Shown here one piece after another: positions 24,265 to 35,800 of a stretch of 64,000 bases of DNA. Location of the stretch: positions 32,927,212 through 32,991,211 of the forward strand of contig OX345636.1 in the NCBI GenBank assembly GCA_947044365.1, written 5' to 3'. The notes below the pieces were generated by a model. The model was not told the origin of the DNA, made no database searches, and saw nothing but the letters and a program-made list of their open reading frames with translations. The stretch comes from Petrosia ficiformis. Taxonomy: Eukaryota; Porifera; Demospongiae; Haplosclerida; Petrosiidae. Both the position numbers and the translations under genes were made by a program. How positions within the stretch are numbered: the first letter of the stretch is position 1; every line of letters begins with the position of its first letter.

Positions 24265-25852
24265 AATACATACACATTGCTTGTAGAGATAGACATATAG
24301 AGATGATTCGGTACCTCATTAGGGAATTTCGATGTGATCCGATGAGCAAAAGCAAGAGTGGGAATACACCACTACACATTGCTTGTAGAGATAGACATAT
24401 AGAGATGGTTCAGTACCTCATTAGGGAATTTCGATGGGAGTTGATAAGTAAGAACAATGGTGGCGACACTCCGCTACATGTTGCTTGTAGTTATGGACAT
24501 GTAGAGATGGTTCAATACCTGATTGCTGAATGTCAATGTGATCCGATGTGTAAGAACTAATAATGACAACACTCTGCTACACATTACTTGTAAAAATAGA
24601 GATATAGAGATGGTTCAATGCCTGATTAGTGAATTTCAATGTGATCCAATGTGCAAGAACAATGGTGGCAACACTCCACTACATGTTGCTTGTAGAATGA
24701 GACATAATATAGAGATGGTTCGGTACCTGATTAGTGAATGTCATTGTGATCTGATGATTAAAAACAATACTGACAACACACCTCTACATTTAGCTTGTTA
24801 TGTTGGCCATAGTATTGATGTTATTGAATACATTCTCTCTACTGGCATAATTGATCCGCTAGCTAAGAACATATTTGAAAAAACTCCATTGCAGATGGTA
24901 GATGAATCAAAAAGGGAAAAGGTGAAATAATCATTCGCTATGTTTGGTAAAATCAAGATCTCTTATCCAGTTAACTCCTATGTCAATGTAGTTCTATTGG
25001 GAAACCCTGGAGCAGGTAAGAGTACATTAGCTCAGGTTATCATTCAAAGAGCCAATAGTGTGTTTGCTTCAATACGTGGTTTGTTTCAGTATGTAAAGGG
25101 AGTGGAGTTAGCTTATTTGATAAGGAAGTTTATAAACACCTTCAGCAATGGCTAACTATTGTTGAGAATGAATGTCAGAAGGCATTAGGTCGGTGTTATG
25201 TCACTACGGTAGCCAGTCGTATTGATGAAGTCGACCAAAGCAATCTACCAATCTACCAATTATCTGCAGACAGGTAGCAGAGATTTCTTCATCACGACTT
25301 TCACAACAGAGTATTGTTAACTGCGGTTTGGTACATCCTGATTATTGTAAGCTTGTTGGTGGCGAGCTTTCATCATTTACAGCAACCTTATCCAGTGCAT
25401 GTCAATATATTCATAGTACTGACACAAGAGAAATGAGTCTGTATTGTCACATGTTGTATGCTTTACTTGAAGAGAAGAAAGAGAGTGTCTACACACTAGA
25501 CCAGCTAATGGCTATCTTGAGAGAATTAAAAGAGTATTGCCTACCAAATAAAGCGGAGGAGATAATAGAGTTACTCTCCTCTCTGCATACAACTGTTCTA
25601 ATTGTGTTTCTAAAGAATAACCACACACCTGGTAATTCATGGGTAGTTGCGCAAAAGAGAGTTTTCCTTACTGAAGTAAATGGAGTTCTGTTTGCTCCTG
25701 ATAATTTTAAAGAACATTGTGACATAGCTAGTAATACAGGGATTATTAGTTTGTCCAGTCTTTCTCAACTCTTCCCACAATATTCTTCAGATATGTTAGT
25801 TGTATTCGATTATAATTACAGTATATCCATAACAACCTACACGACCAATTAA
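24265..25852 (+). pseudogene. Ankyrin-repeat / P-loop GTPase-like protein with COR-like tail (decayed)
   Basis: Six ankyrin repeats (about 24265-24880) carry the TPLHxACxxxHIEMVxYLI pattern. A one-base insertion near 24560 and a TAA near 24928 interrupt the frame. The P-loop follows in the same frame as NVVLLGNPGAGKSTLAQVII. Next would come the switch regions, but sequence jumps from GLFQYVKGVELAYL to WLTIVENECQKA, so the G3 DxxG stretch is deleted. A G4-like TTVASRIDEVD survives. The open tail at 25328-25852 (174 codons) has SLYCHMLYALLEEKKESVYT, WVVAQKRVFLTEVNGVLFAP and IISLSSLSQLFPQYSSDMLV, a C-terminal block I associate with ROCO/COR-like sponge proteins. These are thought to be signalling or immune-type proteins. 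This copy cannot bind GTP normally. Confidence 0.7.
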
Positions 25853-26054
25853 ATAACAAATTATTCCTTGCAACTGTACTAATTTGGTATTTTATTTTTG
25901 GTGTGCAATGTAATGTGTATGTGACATAACATAGGGTATACATTTCCTGTTAGGTAATATTTACAAGTACTAGTTTCTTTCATCTAGCTAATATAATGTG
26001 TACATGCTAAATGACCAGTATATAAGTACATGTTATATCCTCTAGTATATTGTA

Positions 26055-26375
26055 AGTACATGATAAAATAAATGCACTCACAGCACAGAACCAATTGGCT
26101 GTACTTCATTTCAAGCTGTCATTTGACAAGATGAGTTGTGTTTCCATGTACTCTTTTGCTACCAGAATTTTCTGAAAGAGATGAAATGACAATCATGAGT
26201 TGTAAAAATTGTCATAACCTTACAACCTAACCTTTTATTTTGATCCTTGTATAATTTCACGTCTGATGGTAGCTTGATCAAAGTCCGAATGTTGTTAGTC
26301 GTCCGTTCATACACACACACACACACACAGAATATCAGATTACAGTGACCCTCCGCTCCGCCTAAGCAGGCAAGG
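26055..26375 (-). repeat. Dispersed repeat family B, copy 2 (inverted)
   Basis: It shares with 57160-57440 'gtttccatgtactcttttgctaccaga', 'tattttgatccttgtat', 'atttca.gtctg.tggta' and a terminal 'gtgaccctccgctccgcct'. An embedded (AC)9 repeat at 26310-26328 appears to have expanded inside the copy. Confidence 0.65.
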
Positions 26376-26488
26376 GTTAACAATATATAATTATAATTAT
26401 AATTAATTTGGTATAACCTTTGATGTAATGTGTGTATATAACTATAAACACATTCCGAGTATAAATTATACCATCCTTATAATATAAT

Positions 26489-26797
26489 ATGACAAATTCA
26501 AAGAACATACTCACAAGACACTTGTCTGATATAACTGATGTTGTGTTAGATCCAGATAAATTAGCTAATGATCTTCATTCTCCTGGTCGAATAACACTTC
26601 ATATTAAAGATAAAGCATTGAGTACATCAAGTTACCCTCGTTATGAGAAAGTCAGTATGTTACTCAATGATGTATGGAGGTTACTGAGAGGTAATAATGA
26701 TCATGAAAAATTAATAATATTTTGTGATATACCAATGAGACAGAATAATGAAACACTTACTGGAATTACACAAGATATGTTGAAAGAATTAGGTTAG
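26489..26797 (+). CDS. CARD-like (death-fold) exon
   Basis: An open exon of about 102 codons begins MTNSKNILTRHLSDITDVVL and continues with DPDKLANDLHSPGRITL, YEKVSMLLNDVWRLLR, LIIFCDIPMRQNNETLTGIT and MLKELG. It ends at a donor (ttag|gttagt). The spacing of hydrophobic positions, with L..ITDVV..P..LANDL and LL..V...L, resembles the N-terminal death-fold/CARD domains found in sponge NLR-type and related proteins. No downstream exon is recognisable, because the following DNA is an inverted surface-protein fragment and a MULE. It may be the orphaned first exon of a receptor gene. Confidence 0.5.
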   Translation: MTNSKNILTRHLSDITDVVLDPDKLANDLHSPGRITLHIKDKALSTSSYPRYEKVSMLLNDVWRLLRGNNDHEKLIIFCDIPMRQNNETLTGITQDMLKELG

Positions 26798-26810
26798 TGA
26801 ATTTATTATA

Positions 26811-27865
26811 CTATATTTTAATAGTTTGTAGTGTCCCATTTGCAATGTTCCATCTCAAAAATCGGTGCATTGGTTCTCTTGATCGCAATTTTATCTCTAT
26901 TAAACTACAAATCTGCTTTTCTGTATTATTATGATTACTTATTTGTATGCTCGATGTAATTATTCTTAAAATTATTCTGGCACCTAGACCAATGTTCAAC
27001 TTCCTTAGGAAGAATTGCTTGAAATCGTTTGTACAGCTTTCATGAATGTCCATATAAAATACACCACCAGACTGGAGTTTTGTTGTTTGTAATCGTCTTG
27101 ATTATGAATGTACACAGTATCAAAATAAATTGGATGAAAGCTAGGTGAGTCTGTTGTACCACTACTACAGTCACCACAAATACAATTATGAATAGTAATA
27201 TCTGACCCACCAACTTGATTTGTATCAAGAAGTAAGCCTCCACTGTAGAAATTAGTGTTTGTTATAAAAAACGTGTGATTGTTTTATATTATTAAAAAAA
27301 GATAGTTAACATTCCTCCAGTTACTGTTCCATAGTTAAAATCACTTATTGTGCTTTGTGTTGTAGTAAAGTTAGCAATATAATCTGTCTGTGTAAAAATA
27401 ACAGCCAATCCAACAGCTCCTACAAATGGTAATTGACAAGCTTCATTTTGGTAAGACTTGATATGGGAATATTATAAATGTTATTAACATTTGTTTGAAA
27501 TATTGTTTCCTTTAATATAACCGGAACACAACTTTCATTTGTACTTTTCCCTTTATTTTTGAATATTACTGCAATACCACTGCCCGGACATAAAGTTGTA
27601 TCATCACTGCAGGGAAATCCACCTAGTCCTTCAGACACTTTTGTGTTTAGTACTTTAAATGTTCTAAAAGAGTTTAGAATTAAAATAGCATACCCAAAAT
27701 ACATGTTATCAATATTGACCTGTCTTATTGTCAGATTGTATTGTTAATACTGCTCTTTGTTTATATAGAAGATGAGGATGAGTATTATTGAAACTTCTAA
27801 CAGCTGTGCTAGGAATAATTCCTCCACAACCATGGAAATGAACATTTGCCAACAATAAATTAGTG
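26811..27865 (-). pseudogene. Beta-helix surface-protein fragment
   Basis: Minus-strand frames, read from high to low coordinate, give INITNLLLANVHFHGCGGII then PSTAVRSFNNTHPHLLYKQR. Further along are LGGFPCSDDTTLCPGSGIAV, EACQLPFVGAVGLAVIFTQT, and FYSGGLLLDTNQVGGSDITI then HNCICGDCSSGTTDS. These are typical short beta-helix turns of the same surface-protein type as at 20583-22481, but in opposite orientation and from the N-terminal part. Many frameshifts mark it as dead. Its upstream end meets the MULE at about 27866, which suggests the transposon interrupted it. Confidence 0.55.
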
Positions 27866-29160
27866 ATGTTTATGAAACAACGTATACTAGATGATATTAG
27901 GGACACAAGTGAAGGTGGGATCAACCGAGAACATCTTGTAAATAGACAAGATGTGAGAAATGTACGATTACAGTACAACATTGAGTGGACACAGCAATGA
28001 TCTAAATAGTGTTAAAGCATGGGTAAATGAAATGAAGTCATTAGAGTACAACTCTGTACTCTTATTCAAGGAACAAGGACTTCTGCAACCAGAAGGTTTG
28101 GACAATTATGTGCAAGATGATTTTGTTCTGTGTCTACAAACAGCATTTCAAAGAGATATGTTAAATAAATTTGGTAATGATACCATATGTATCGATGCTA
28201 CACACGGTACAAATATGTACAATTTTTATTTAATTACTGTACTTGTTGTGGATGAATATGGAGAAGGTTTGCCCGTTGGACGAATGATAAGTAATAGAGA
28301 GGATTCTATAGCATTATTTGAATTTTTTAAATCCATTAAAATAGTTGTGGTAGTATTACACCAAAGTGGTTCATGAGCGACGATGCTGAACAATATTTCA
28401 ATGCCTGGAGGGGGGTTTTCAGTGAAAATAAAACGAGTAAGCTGCTTTGTGTATGGCACAGTCATCGAGCATGGCATAAGGCATTACATGATCACATTCC
28501 TGACAAGCAAAATCAAAGCAATGTGTATCATATGCTATGCGTACTCTTACAAGAGCATGATGAATCAAAATTTAGAACCATGTTGCAAGCATTTCTAACT
28601 GAACTATACACTAAGCATAACAGATTTTATATTTATTTTAACATAACATACTGCTCCTGTTTGGCACAATGGGCAACATGTTACAAAAAAGGATGTATAG
28701 CACATACAAACATGTTTGTGGAGTCATTTCACAGTGTACTCAAAGTAGTTTACTTGCATCACGTGTTGACTCCCTTCTTGTGACCTTGATAAACATTGCT
28801 CGAAACGAGACCTTCGAAAGATTTCGCAAACTAGAAATGGGTAAACAAACACACCGAATATGTGAAATTTCAAAATGACATCAAGCAGCATTATCCCTTT
28901 CACCTACCTCTGCAACACTAGTAGCTGAAAATAAATGGAAAGTGAGATCACAAAAAAAACATCAAATGGAATACACAGTTGAAAAGTGTCATGAATCATG
29001 TCCCTGCAAGATTATTTGTCGTGAATGCAATATCTGTCCACACATTTATAGCTGTACACGTTTAGATGCCACATTACATGCCACAGTTTATAAACATATA
29101 CATTTCATGCATTGCAAACAAACAGTGGTGGTACCAAAACACAACACATAACTCCAGTAG
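27866..29160 (+). pseudogene. Second MULE transposase pseudogene (5'-truncated)
   Basis: Starting at QRILDDIRDTSEGGINREHL, it reads through frameshifts near 28000 and 28335 into the DDE core: ICIDATHGTNMYNFYLITVL (first Asp), KWFMSDDAEQYFNAWRGVF (second Asp) and NMFVESFHSVLK (Glu). A further frameshift near 28755 leads to NIARNETFERFRKLEMGKQT. The SWIM zinc segment reads CRECNICPHIYSCTRLDATL then HATVYKHIHF. Two expected Cys are R and Y, so the zinc site is lost. It is a different subfamily from the copy at 4000-6117, since only about half the residues match by eye. The N-terminal C2H2 part and the TIRs are missing. Confidence 0.75.
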
Positions 29161-29242
29161 ATTACTCATATTTTACTAACATACTATTTCAGAAGTCCAA
29201 CAAGGGAGACTTAAATATAGCTAAAACTAAACTATTAGCAGA

Positions 29243-29332
29243 TCTGAAACGTATGAAACAGAACTTGAAACGTATGAACTTGAAACGTATGAAACAGATC
29301 TGAAACGTATTAGCAGAACTTGAAACGTATGT
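29243..29332. repeat. Short tandem repeat, 'cttgaaacgtatga' type
   Basis: Five to six copies of 'gaaacgtatgaa/cagaacttgaaacgtatg' in different spacings, at the 3' end of the decayed MULE reading frame. Confidence 0.75.
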
Positions 29333-29599
29333 CCAATCCTGCAATAAAATAGATATTTTAAATGCTACAAAAAAAAGCAGCTATCGCTATATCAAAGCCA
29401 TTGCAAACTCAATCTGAAGAAAAGATTCTAGCTGTGAAGAGAAAGGTTGCTCCAAAAGAAAACCATAAAACGCAACAGAAGTTGTTTTCTACAAAAAAGG
29501 CCAAGAAATGCATCTACATCGGCACTTTCTAAACCATCTTTTGTTGAAGTAGTTATTACTGAAATACAAGTCCTGAAATCCTGAAACTCTGACAAAAAT

Positions 29600-30250
29600 T
29601 GATCATTAACTTTCCTATATCTAATGTGATGTAATACCAATCCAGTCCATAGCTTTCAAACTTAAGGCAATGTAAAAAGATTGTGACGAGATTGAAGGAG
29701 TACTTATTGTATTAGATTGAACACCTATTGAAGCACTACCAAATAAGCTAAAAGACGACAAATATAATTTACTCATAAGGAATGGAAAGGAACCAAGTAC
29801 TTAATTTATAAGTACACTATGCGTTATATAATTACTCGTAATAATAATGGTGATATAAATGTAAACATTCTGGCAAGTATTTATCTATACTGTTCATTAT
29901 ACATATAAGTGAAATCACTAACTTTCCTATACCAAATGTGATGTAATACCAAACCCGTCTATAGCTTTCCAACTGCATGTATTCTAAAGACATTTAAGCA
30001 AAGATTGTGACGACATTGAAGGAGTAGTTATTGTAATAGATTGAACACCTATTGAAACAATTCAAATAAGCTTAAAGGTCAAAAGATAATTCACTCATAA
30101 GTGATGGATGATGAATTCGGTCCTTTCTCCATAAGTACATAGTATGTTATATAATTATCGGTATAATAATAGTTATTACTGAAATCCATGTCATGAAAGC
30201 TCTGAAACTCTTGCAAGTATTTATTTATACGGTTCATTATGCATATAATA
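29600..30250. repeat. Tandem duplication, unit about 310 bp
   Basis: Copy 1 (about 29600-29890) and copy 2 (about 29920-30245) share 'aactttcctata.c.aatgtgatg', 'agattgtgacga.attgaagg' and 'agattgaacacctattgaa'. They also share 'actcataag.aatgga' and 'tatataattatcgg/ctcgtaataata'. Divergence is about 15-20 percent by eye. No coding sequence recognised. Confidence 0.75.
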
Positions 30251-31919
30251 ATTATTGAAATCACTAACGTTTTTAATTATAGGTGTGGATAATGAAACTC
30301 AAAGAGTGTATTTATTCAAACTACTTGAAACACTTCCAATAAACCCAATTACGACAAATCTGATTAGTCTTATTGGATGGAAAACAAATCTTGTCCAACA
30401 ATTACCATATACCAAATAATTGTTCCTGATAAATATTGTAATACAAATGCAGGCATTACTGAAACCAAGATAACTGCTTACCTAAGTGATGTCATAAGTT
30501 GGAAAACTATGAACTGCTTTAATAATACACCATACTAGATTTACGAAGTTAGTATCCTTGGAACATTAATATGATTGCATACACAAGCTCTGCAGAGTAC
30601 TTATGTGTACAAGTTAAAATTTATAAACATATTGCTTCATGAATGCAATCATAGGGATATGAAATAGGGATGGAGGGGATATTGCTCCACTCTGTTCTTT
30701 TGCAGATAGTGGTCTTAGTTATTCATCAAACTGATTACTAACAACATTATTTTAAACTTACAAATTTACTTCTGCAAAATGATGAACCATAAACTCTCAG
30801 TGGCCAACCGTAGACATTTTCAAATTACTGACAGATTGTAATTTACGAAATTGGTGGTTGCATGAGTATCATTGTGTACCAGCAGTGGAAGGTAGCAGAC
30901 CCTCGCGAAATCCTCCTGTGTACTATGTGTTAATAATAAGTATCACGTACTGTAGGGGTTAAAAATGCGGTATCTTATCCAGTCCAACTAACCAGTTCAT
31001 TTCTCATTTTGGGTTCTTTTAATACATCATAAAACCATGTGCTCACATTCTTCATCGTGCATGTCAGCCACACCCACTCGAGGTCACATGATATGAACAT
31101 AAACTGAGACCAGCACTCGATAAATATGGACTAGATCTACATGAAACTTCAGTTGCAAAGTACTTTCATGGAAACATTAAGCCTCTAAATAGAACAAAAA
31201 TAAATTCAAAAATTCATTCGACAATGCAATATGTTTGGAGCTCAGTAATTGTGTCTGAAACTTTGAGAGAAATATCTATGTATACGCAAAAAAGCAAGCT
31301 ATGTCTGTAATATGATAAGTTAGCGATTTTCGTCCACCTGAATATTTTAGAATGTAGAATGAAAGATACAGAACCATTTGAGCTTGTTTTTAAATCGTAA
31401 ATAGGGCTGTAGAAGAGCTTTCTAAAAACCATCAAAATATCTTGCTATTTGGAGAAAACAGCATCCTAATTCAGATATGTCCAAGAATTGATCTATCATT
31501 CTATTTTTAAAGTTAAACCTTCTGGCAATAATCACATTACAGCTTTATATATACAGAAATAATCAATGAAAGTGAATAACCCAACAGTAAATACTGAAAT
31601 GAAATTTATCCTTGATACCACATCTGAAATGACATGAAATCATAACGATATGTGAAATATGTGCAGATCTTTGAAGATTACAGCTTGATTTTTTTTCCTT
31701 CATACATTGGTCATTACATTGGTTAGCAGCATCACTTGACTTCAAAGCTGTATCTGAATTCATTATTTGAAGAGCCACATGATCACCTGACAATAATGCA
31801 CACAACACTTCCTACTTCTGGAGTTCAGATATATGCTCTGTCTTTCAGCCACTCATGAAATACTTTCATAGCCCATTCATGAGCTCTTTCTCTGTTCTTC
31901 ACAATCTAATTCCACCTTT
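30251..31919. other. Interval without a supportable gene
   Basis: No recognisable domain or convincing splice-flanked exon on either strand. The minus-strand ORFs at 31214-31435 and 31563-31808 have biased composition and no family resemblance. Confidence 0.4.
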
Positions 31920-31927
31920 GATACCAT

Positions 31928-32126
31928 CAGGCCAGCCAACAGGACTTGTGGGGCCTGGGCCAAACTTTCAAAATTGGACCCTATTCAATTTATTTTGCAA
32001 ACTGGTTTTAATAACTGAAAAAACTGTCAATGATTACACTTAATTTATTTTTTTTAAATTGATTTGGCTTAGTGTGGGGCCCAGGGCAAAATGCCATACC
32101 TGCCCCCTCCCCTGTTGGCACCCCTG
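31928..32126. mobile_element. hAT-like MITE, 199 bp, 8-bp target duplication GATACCAT
   Basis: Left end CAGGCCAGCCAACAGG; right end, read inverted, CAGGGGTGCCAACAGG. The 8 bases before the element (31920-31927) and after it (32127-32134) are both gataccat. Eight-base duplications with CAG-starting inverted ends are the hAT signature. Subterminal 'gtggggcctgggcc' / 'ggggcccagggc' pair as well. It has no coding capacity and lies just beyond the 3' end of the convertase gene. Confidence 0.85.
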
Positions 32127-32801
32127 GATACCATCCAAAAAGAGTTTCTTACTGCTTGGCTCAACTTCGTCATTACGCATGTCTAAAGGACACTTCTTTC
32201 TGAAAAACAAGAAACGTCTTTTCTCCATCCTGATGCTCGATTATACTCACAGACTCACAAAACATCACCCAGTACTTGTCAACTCATAGGCTTGGTACTG
32301 AAGTACACATCATCATAACACATGCGCACACACGTGTTCAATAAAAAGGTGCGGCTGAACTCAATGGCGATTTCTTGCAGGACAATGTCAGATCTATATA
32401 GTGGAGTCTGACTCGCGAGACCAAGTCTTTCATAATTATATGTATTGCTAAACCTGGCAGATTTATATTACACATATAGACCTCTGAAACATGTTATACA
32501 TAACACACACACACACACACACACATTATTATATATATGTATACATATACATTATAATGTATATATATATATATATTATACTACAAACGTACTGATTAAA
32601 AAGCATCACCAATTTTATGATTTTAAGCCATGAAATAAAAAAGCGTTTTAAAAGATACACAATACATGTAATAAATTTGTCATTATTACACATGCATATG
32701 AAACAAACAGCAGCTAAAACAACTATAACATGTACAGGGGGATTATAACTACATCTTTTTAGTGTAAACACTCTCTCTACTAAGACTTAATGTTTCAATG
32801 T

Positions 32802-35800
32802 CTACTGAAAGTACAGAGAAAGAATTACAGCAATGAAAACAAGCCCTCCACTTTTGGCGAATATTTCAGAAGCACCAGAGGGGCATGGGGATGCAGTACT
32901 GGGCAAATAACAATATCCACTTGCTACTTCATTCGGTGAAACACATTCATTAGGCCTAATACAATCCAGTGTGGTAGCATTACGTAAAAGAGTGATATTG
33001 CAAGCATCACAGTGTTGAGAACCTGTACCAGAACAACCTCGAGCACATGATGAGTCACACTGTGAAGGTATGCTAGCAACAGATTGGGGTCTTGCTGACA
33101 CACCATATATGGTAACTGATACGTTGCTCAAGATTCCACTTCCACTATTACTATTAGTCCAGTATATACGAATTGTCCATTGACCATTTGGATTCTCTCC
33201 CCAATGTAAAACACTTAAAAATGGCCAATCCAGATATCCCTCTGTGGTTACTATATCATAAGGACGTTTGAAAAGTAAAGTGGATACTGTGTTACTTGGG
33301 GAAGTAATGGTCACTTCAAGATCACCACGTTTCGTATGATTTTCAAACAAATTGTAGTAAAGGTAGTAATCGTAATACAAAGCAAATGAGGCATCATATT
33401 GATCAATATCATTTTCATATCCACTGGCGTTGAGAGTCATTGTAACAACAAGATGTTCCATATAGACTATGCTGTCTGAATATGTAAAAGTGATTTCAAA
33501 AGGACTTCCATATGTTGCAGTTCTAAAGAATAAGAGAGAGAAACAGAGAAAGTAGATAGGTGTAAAACAAATGTGGTTTTATTGAGTAAGTTAAATTTGC
33601 ATTCAATAGTAGGAAAAATGCCTAAGATATTACTTTGCATTAACTTACCCAGAAGTCACTGATGGTATTATAGTATCATATAATTGAGATGGTACATTAA
33701 TCCAACGTTGAGCTCTAGTTACCATAGCTTCAGCATCTATAGCACCAAATCCAAATTGATGACTAACCATTAGTCCTGCTCCATTAATGAAACCATCATA
33801 AGTACGATTAACCAATGGATCGGAGTTTGATGTGTATGCTATGAGATACTGTATATCTCTCCATGTAAGATTAGGGCTACATTGTAATGTGAGATGAAAT
33901 ATGCAGCTTATGTATAGTGTATATAGCTACATATAATATGTGCATGTGTTATATGTATAGGTCTATACTTGTAAATTGTGCATCTGTATAGCAAGCAACA
34001 TCATCCAGTGAGGGAGGGATGTGATGTGTTCTGTATAATTATTGTGTATGGGTATTGTAGTATGGACTAACTTTGCATCCAATGTGAGAGCAATAATAGC
34101 AGATGCATATGGAGCAGCTGCAGAGGTTCCACCAAATAAAAGGGTACATTTATCATTAAGATCCAATGTAGCCTGGGGTTATGAAATACACAAAATTAAT
34201 AGTAGTAAAGAGATAGACAAAAGGAGGAATGATGAAACGAGGGCAATAACGAGAGTAAATATGGACACAAAAAACACAAGTGATCCTGTTTCATGGTTGT
34301 CGCTAGCTAAGAAACACTTCAAACCAAAAACAATCAAGGTACTGGTTGCTACCACACCACCATAGATGCTACCTAAAGTTCGTTCGCGTTGAGTTGGGAC
34401 TTTTCTCATTAAATATTCATAGGTGAAAATTACTTGTATACGTGGGTTTTACTCATGAATATAATTAAAGGCACGCGGTGGTAGTAAACGAAAACACAGA
34501 CGCATTGATGATAATGTGCTTTGTGAGTGAATAAAAAACGCAAGAAAATGAAATAAGTAATGAATGACAGTAAACAAAAAAAATTGAAGAAAATGAAATA
34601 AGTGATGAATGACAGTAAAAAGAATTATAACACAAATTATACATTGATATTCACATTTTGTCTTTTAGGATATGAAGTTATAACAGTTTTAATTAATGCC
34701 CATAAATGTTTTCAAACTTATATTTCTATTCCATGTAACAAAACTAATCTTTGTTTCATACACAAACTTTATTATAAATTATTTTGCAAAAAATTGTAGT
34801 GCTTTGTATTACTTTGCCACGTAGGAGAAGGTCCTGTCCCGACGGCGCTCGTTGGTACAGCAAATGTATAATTATAATTATTGCACGAGTACTGACACTA
34901 TGGCCACAATGTTAACATTGACAGGAAGCAAATTAAATGGACATGCTTAAGTACTCCTTATTTTCCTTTAAAACTGTTCAATAATTATGGTTTAATCAGT
35001 TGATGGTAGATGTATATAAAGAACAAATCTTTGAGGGGACAGTTGTGCACTATGTTGGATACATTCAATAGTATGCATATGGATAATTGAATGAATGAAT
35101 TGCTAAACGGATGAATAAATAGTACAAAGGATTAACATAATATTATTCACAAACCACTTGTAAACTTTCATTACGTGTATTGACAACATAAGCAACAGTC
35201 ATTTTTGCTGAACACTTTTCATCATAATAGGCAGGTGCACCATTTTCATTGTATGCTCCAACAGGTATAGTATATATACTCTGTACATAACCATCAGCTG
35301 CACAAGAATCATAATAGTCACCTCCATTACCAGCAGCCCATGTGAATATATTACCAAGATTGTTTCGACCCTGTAATTACAATTGTATAGTAATAACTAT
35401 GAAAGTACTTTTCTGTTCATCAGATGATTGATCCATCCTTCCTACCATCCCAATTCATCCTTCTAATCACAAAATTAAAACATGCCTCAGTGGAACCCTC
35501 TTTAAAAGCTTGGGTTGTCAATGTTTCTGGTCCTGACACAGTTGTACCATCATCATATGGTCCCCAACTATTACTATATATATCAATGTTATCTCGATTA
35601 TGACTTAGGCTTCCAGCCTCTTGTGCATCTGTCACATTTTCACCCAAGAGTCGGAGCCCTAGGAATTGCAAAGTGTTATTTTACATAATAAACTTGAAAG
35701 ATGTAAATATCCTTATATCTATTCCTTTTGTTTAGTAAAAATCACCTGCTATTTTGGAATCATAAGCCACACCCACTCCACAGACACGATTGCTACGAAC

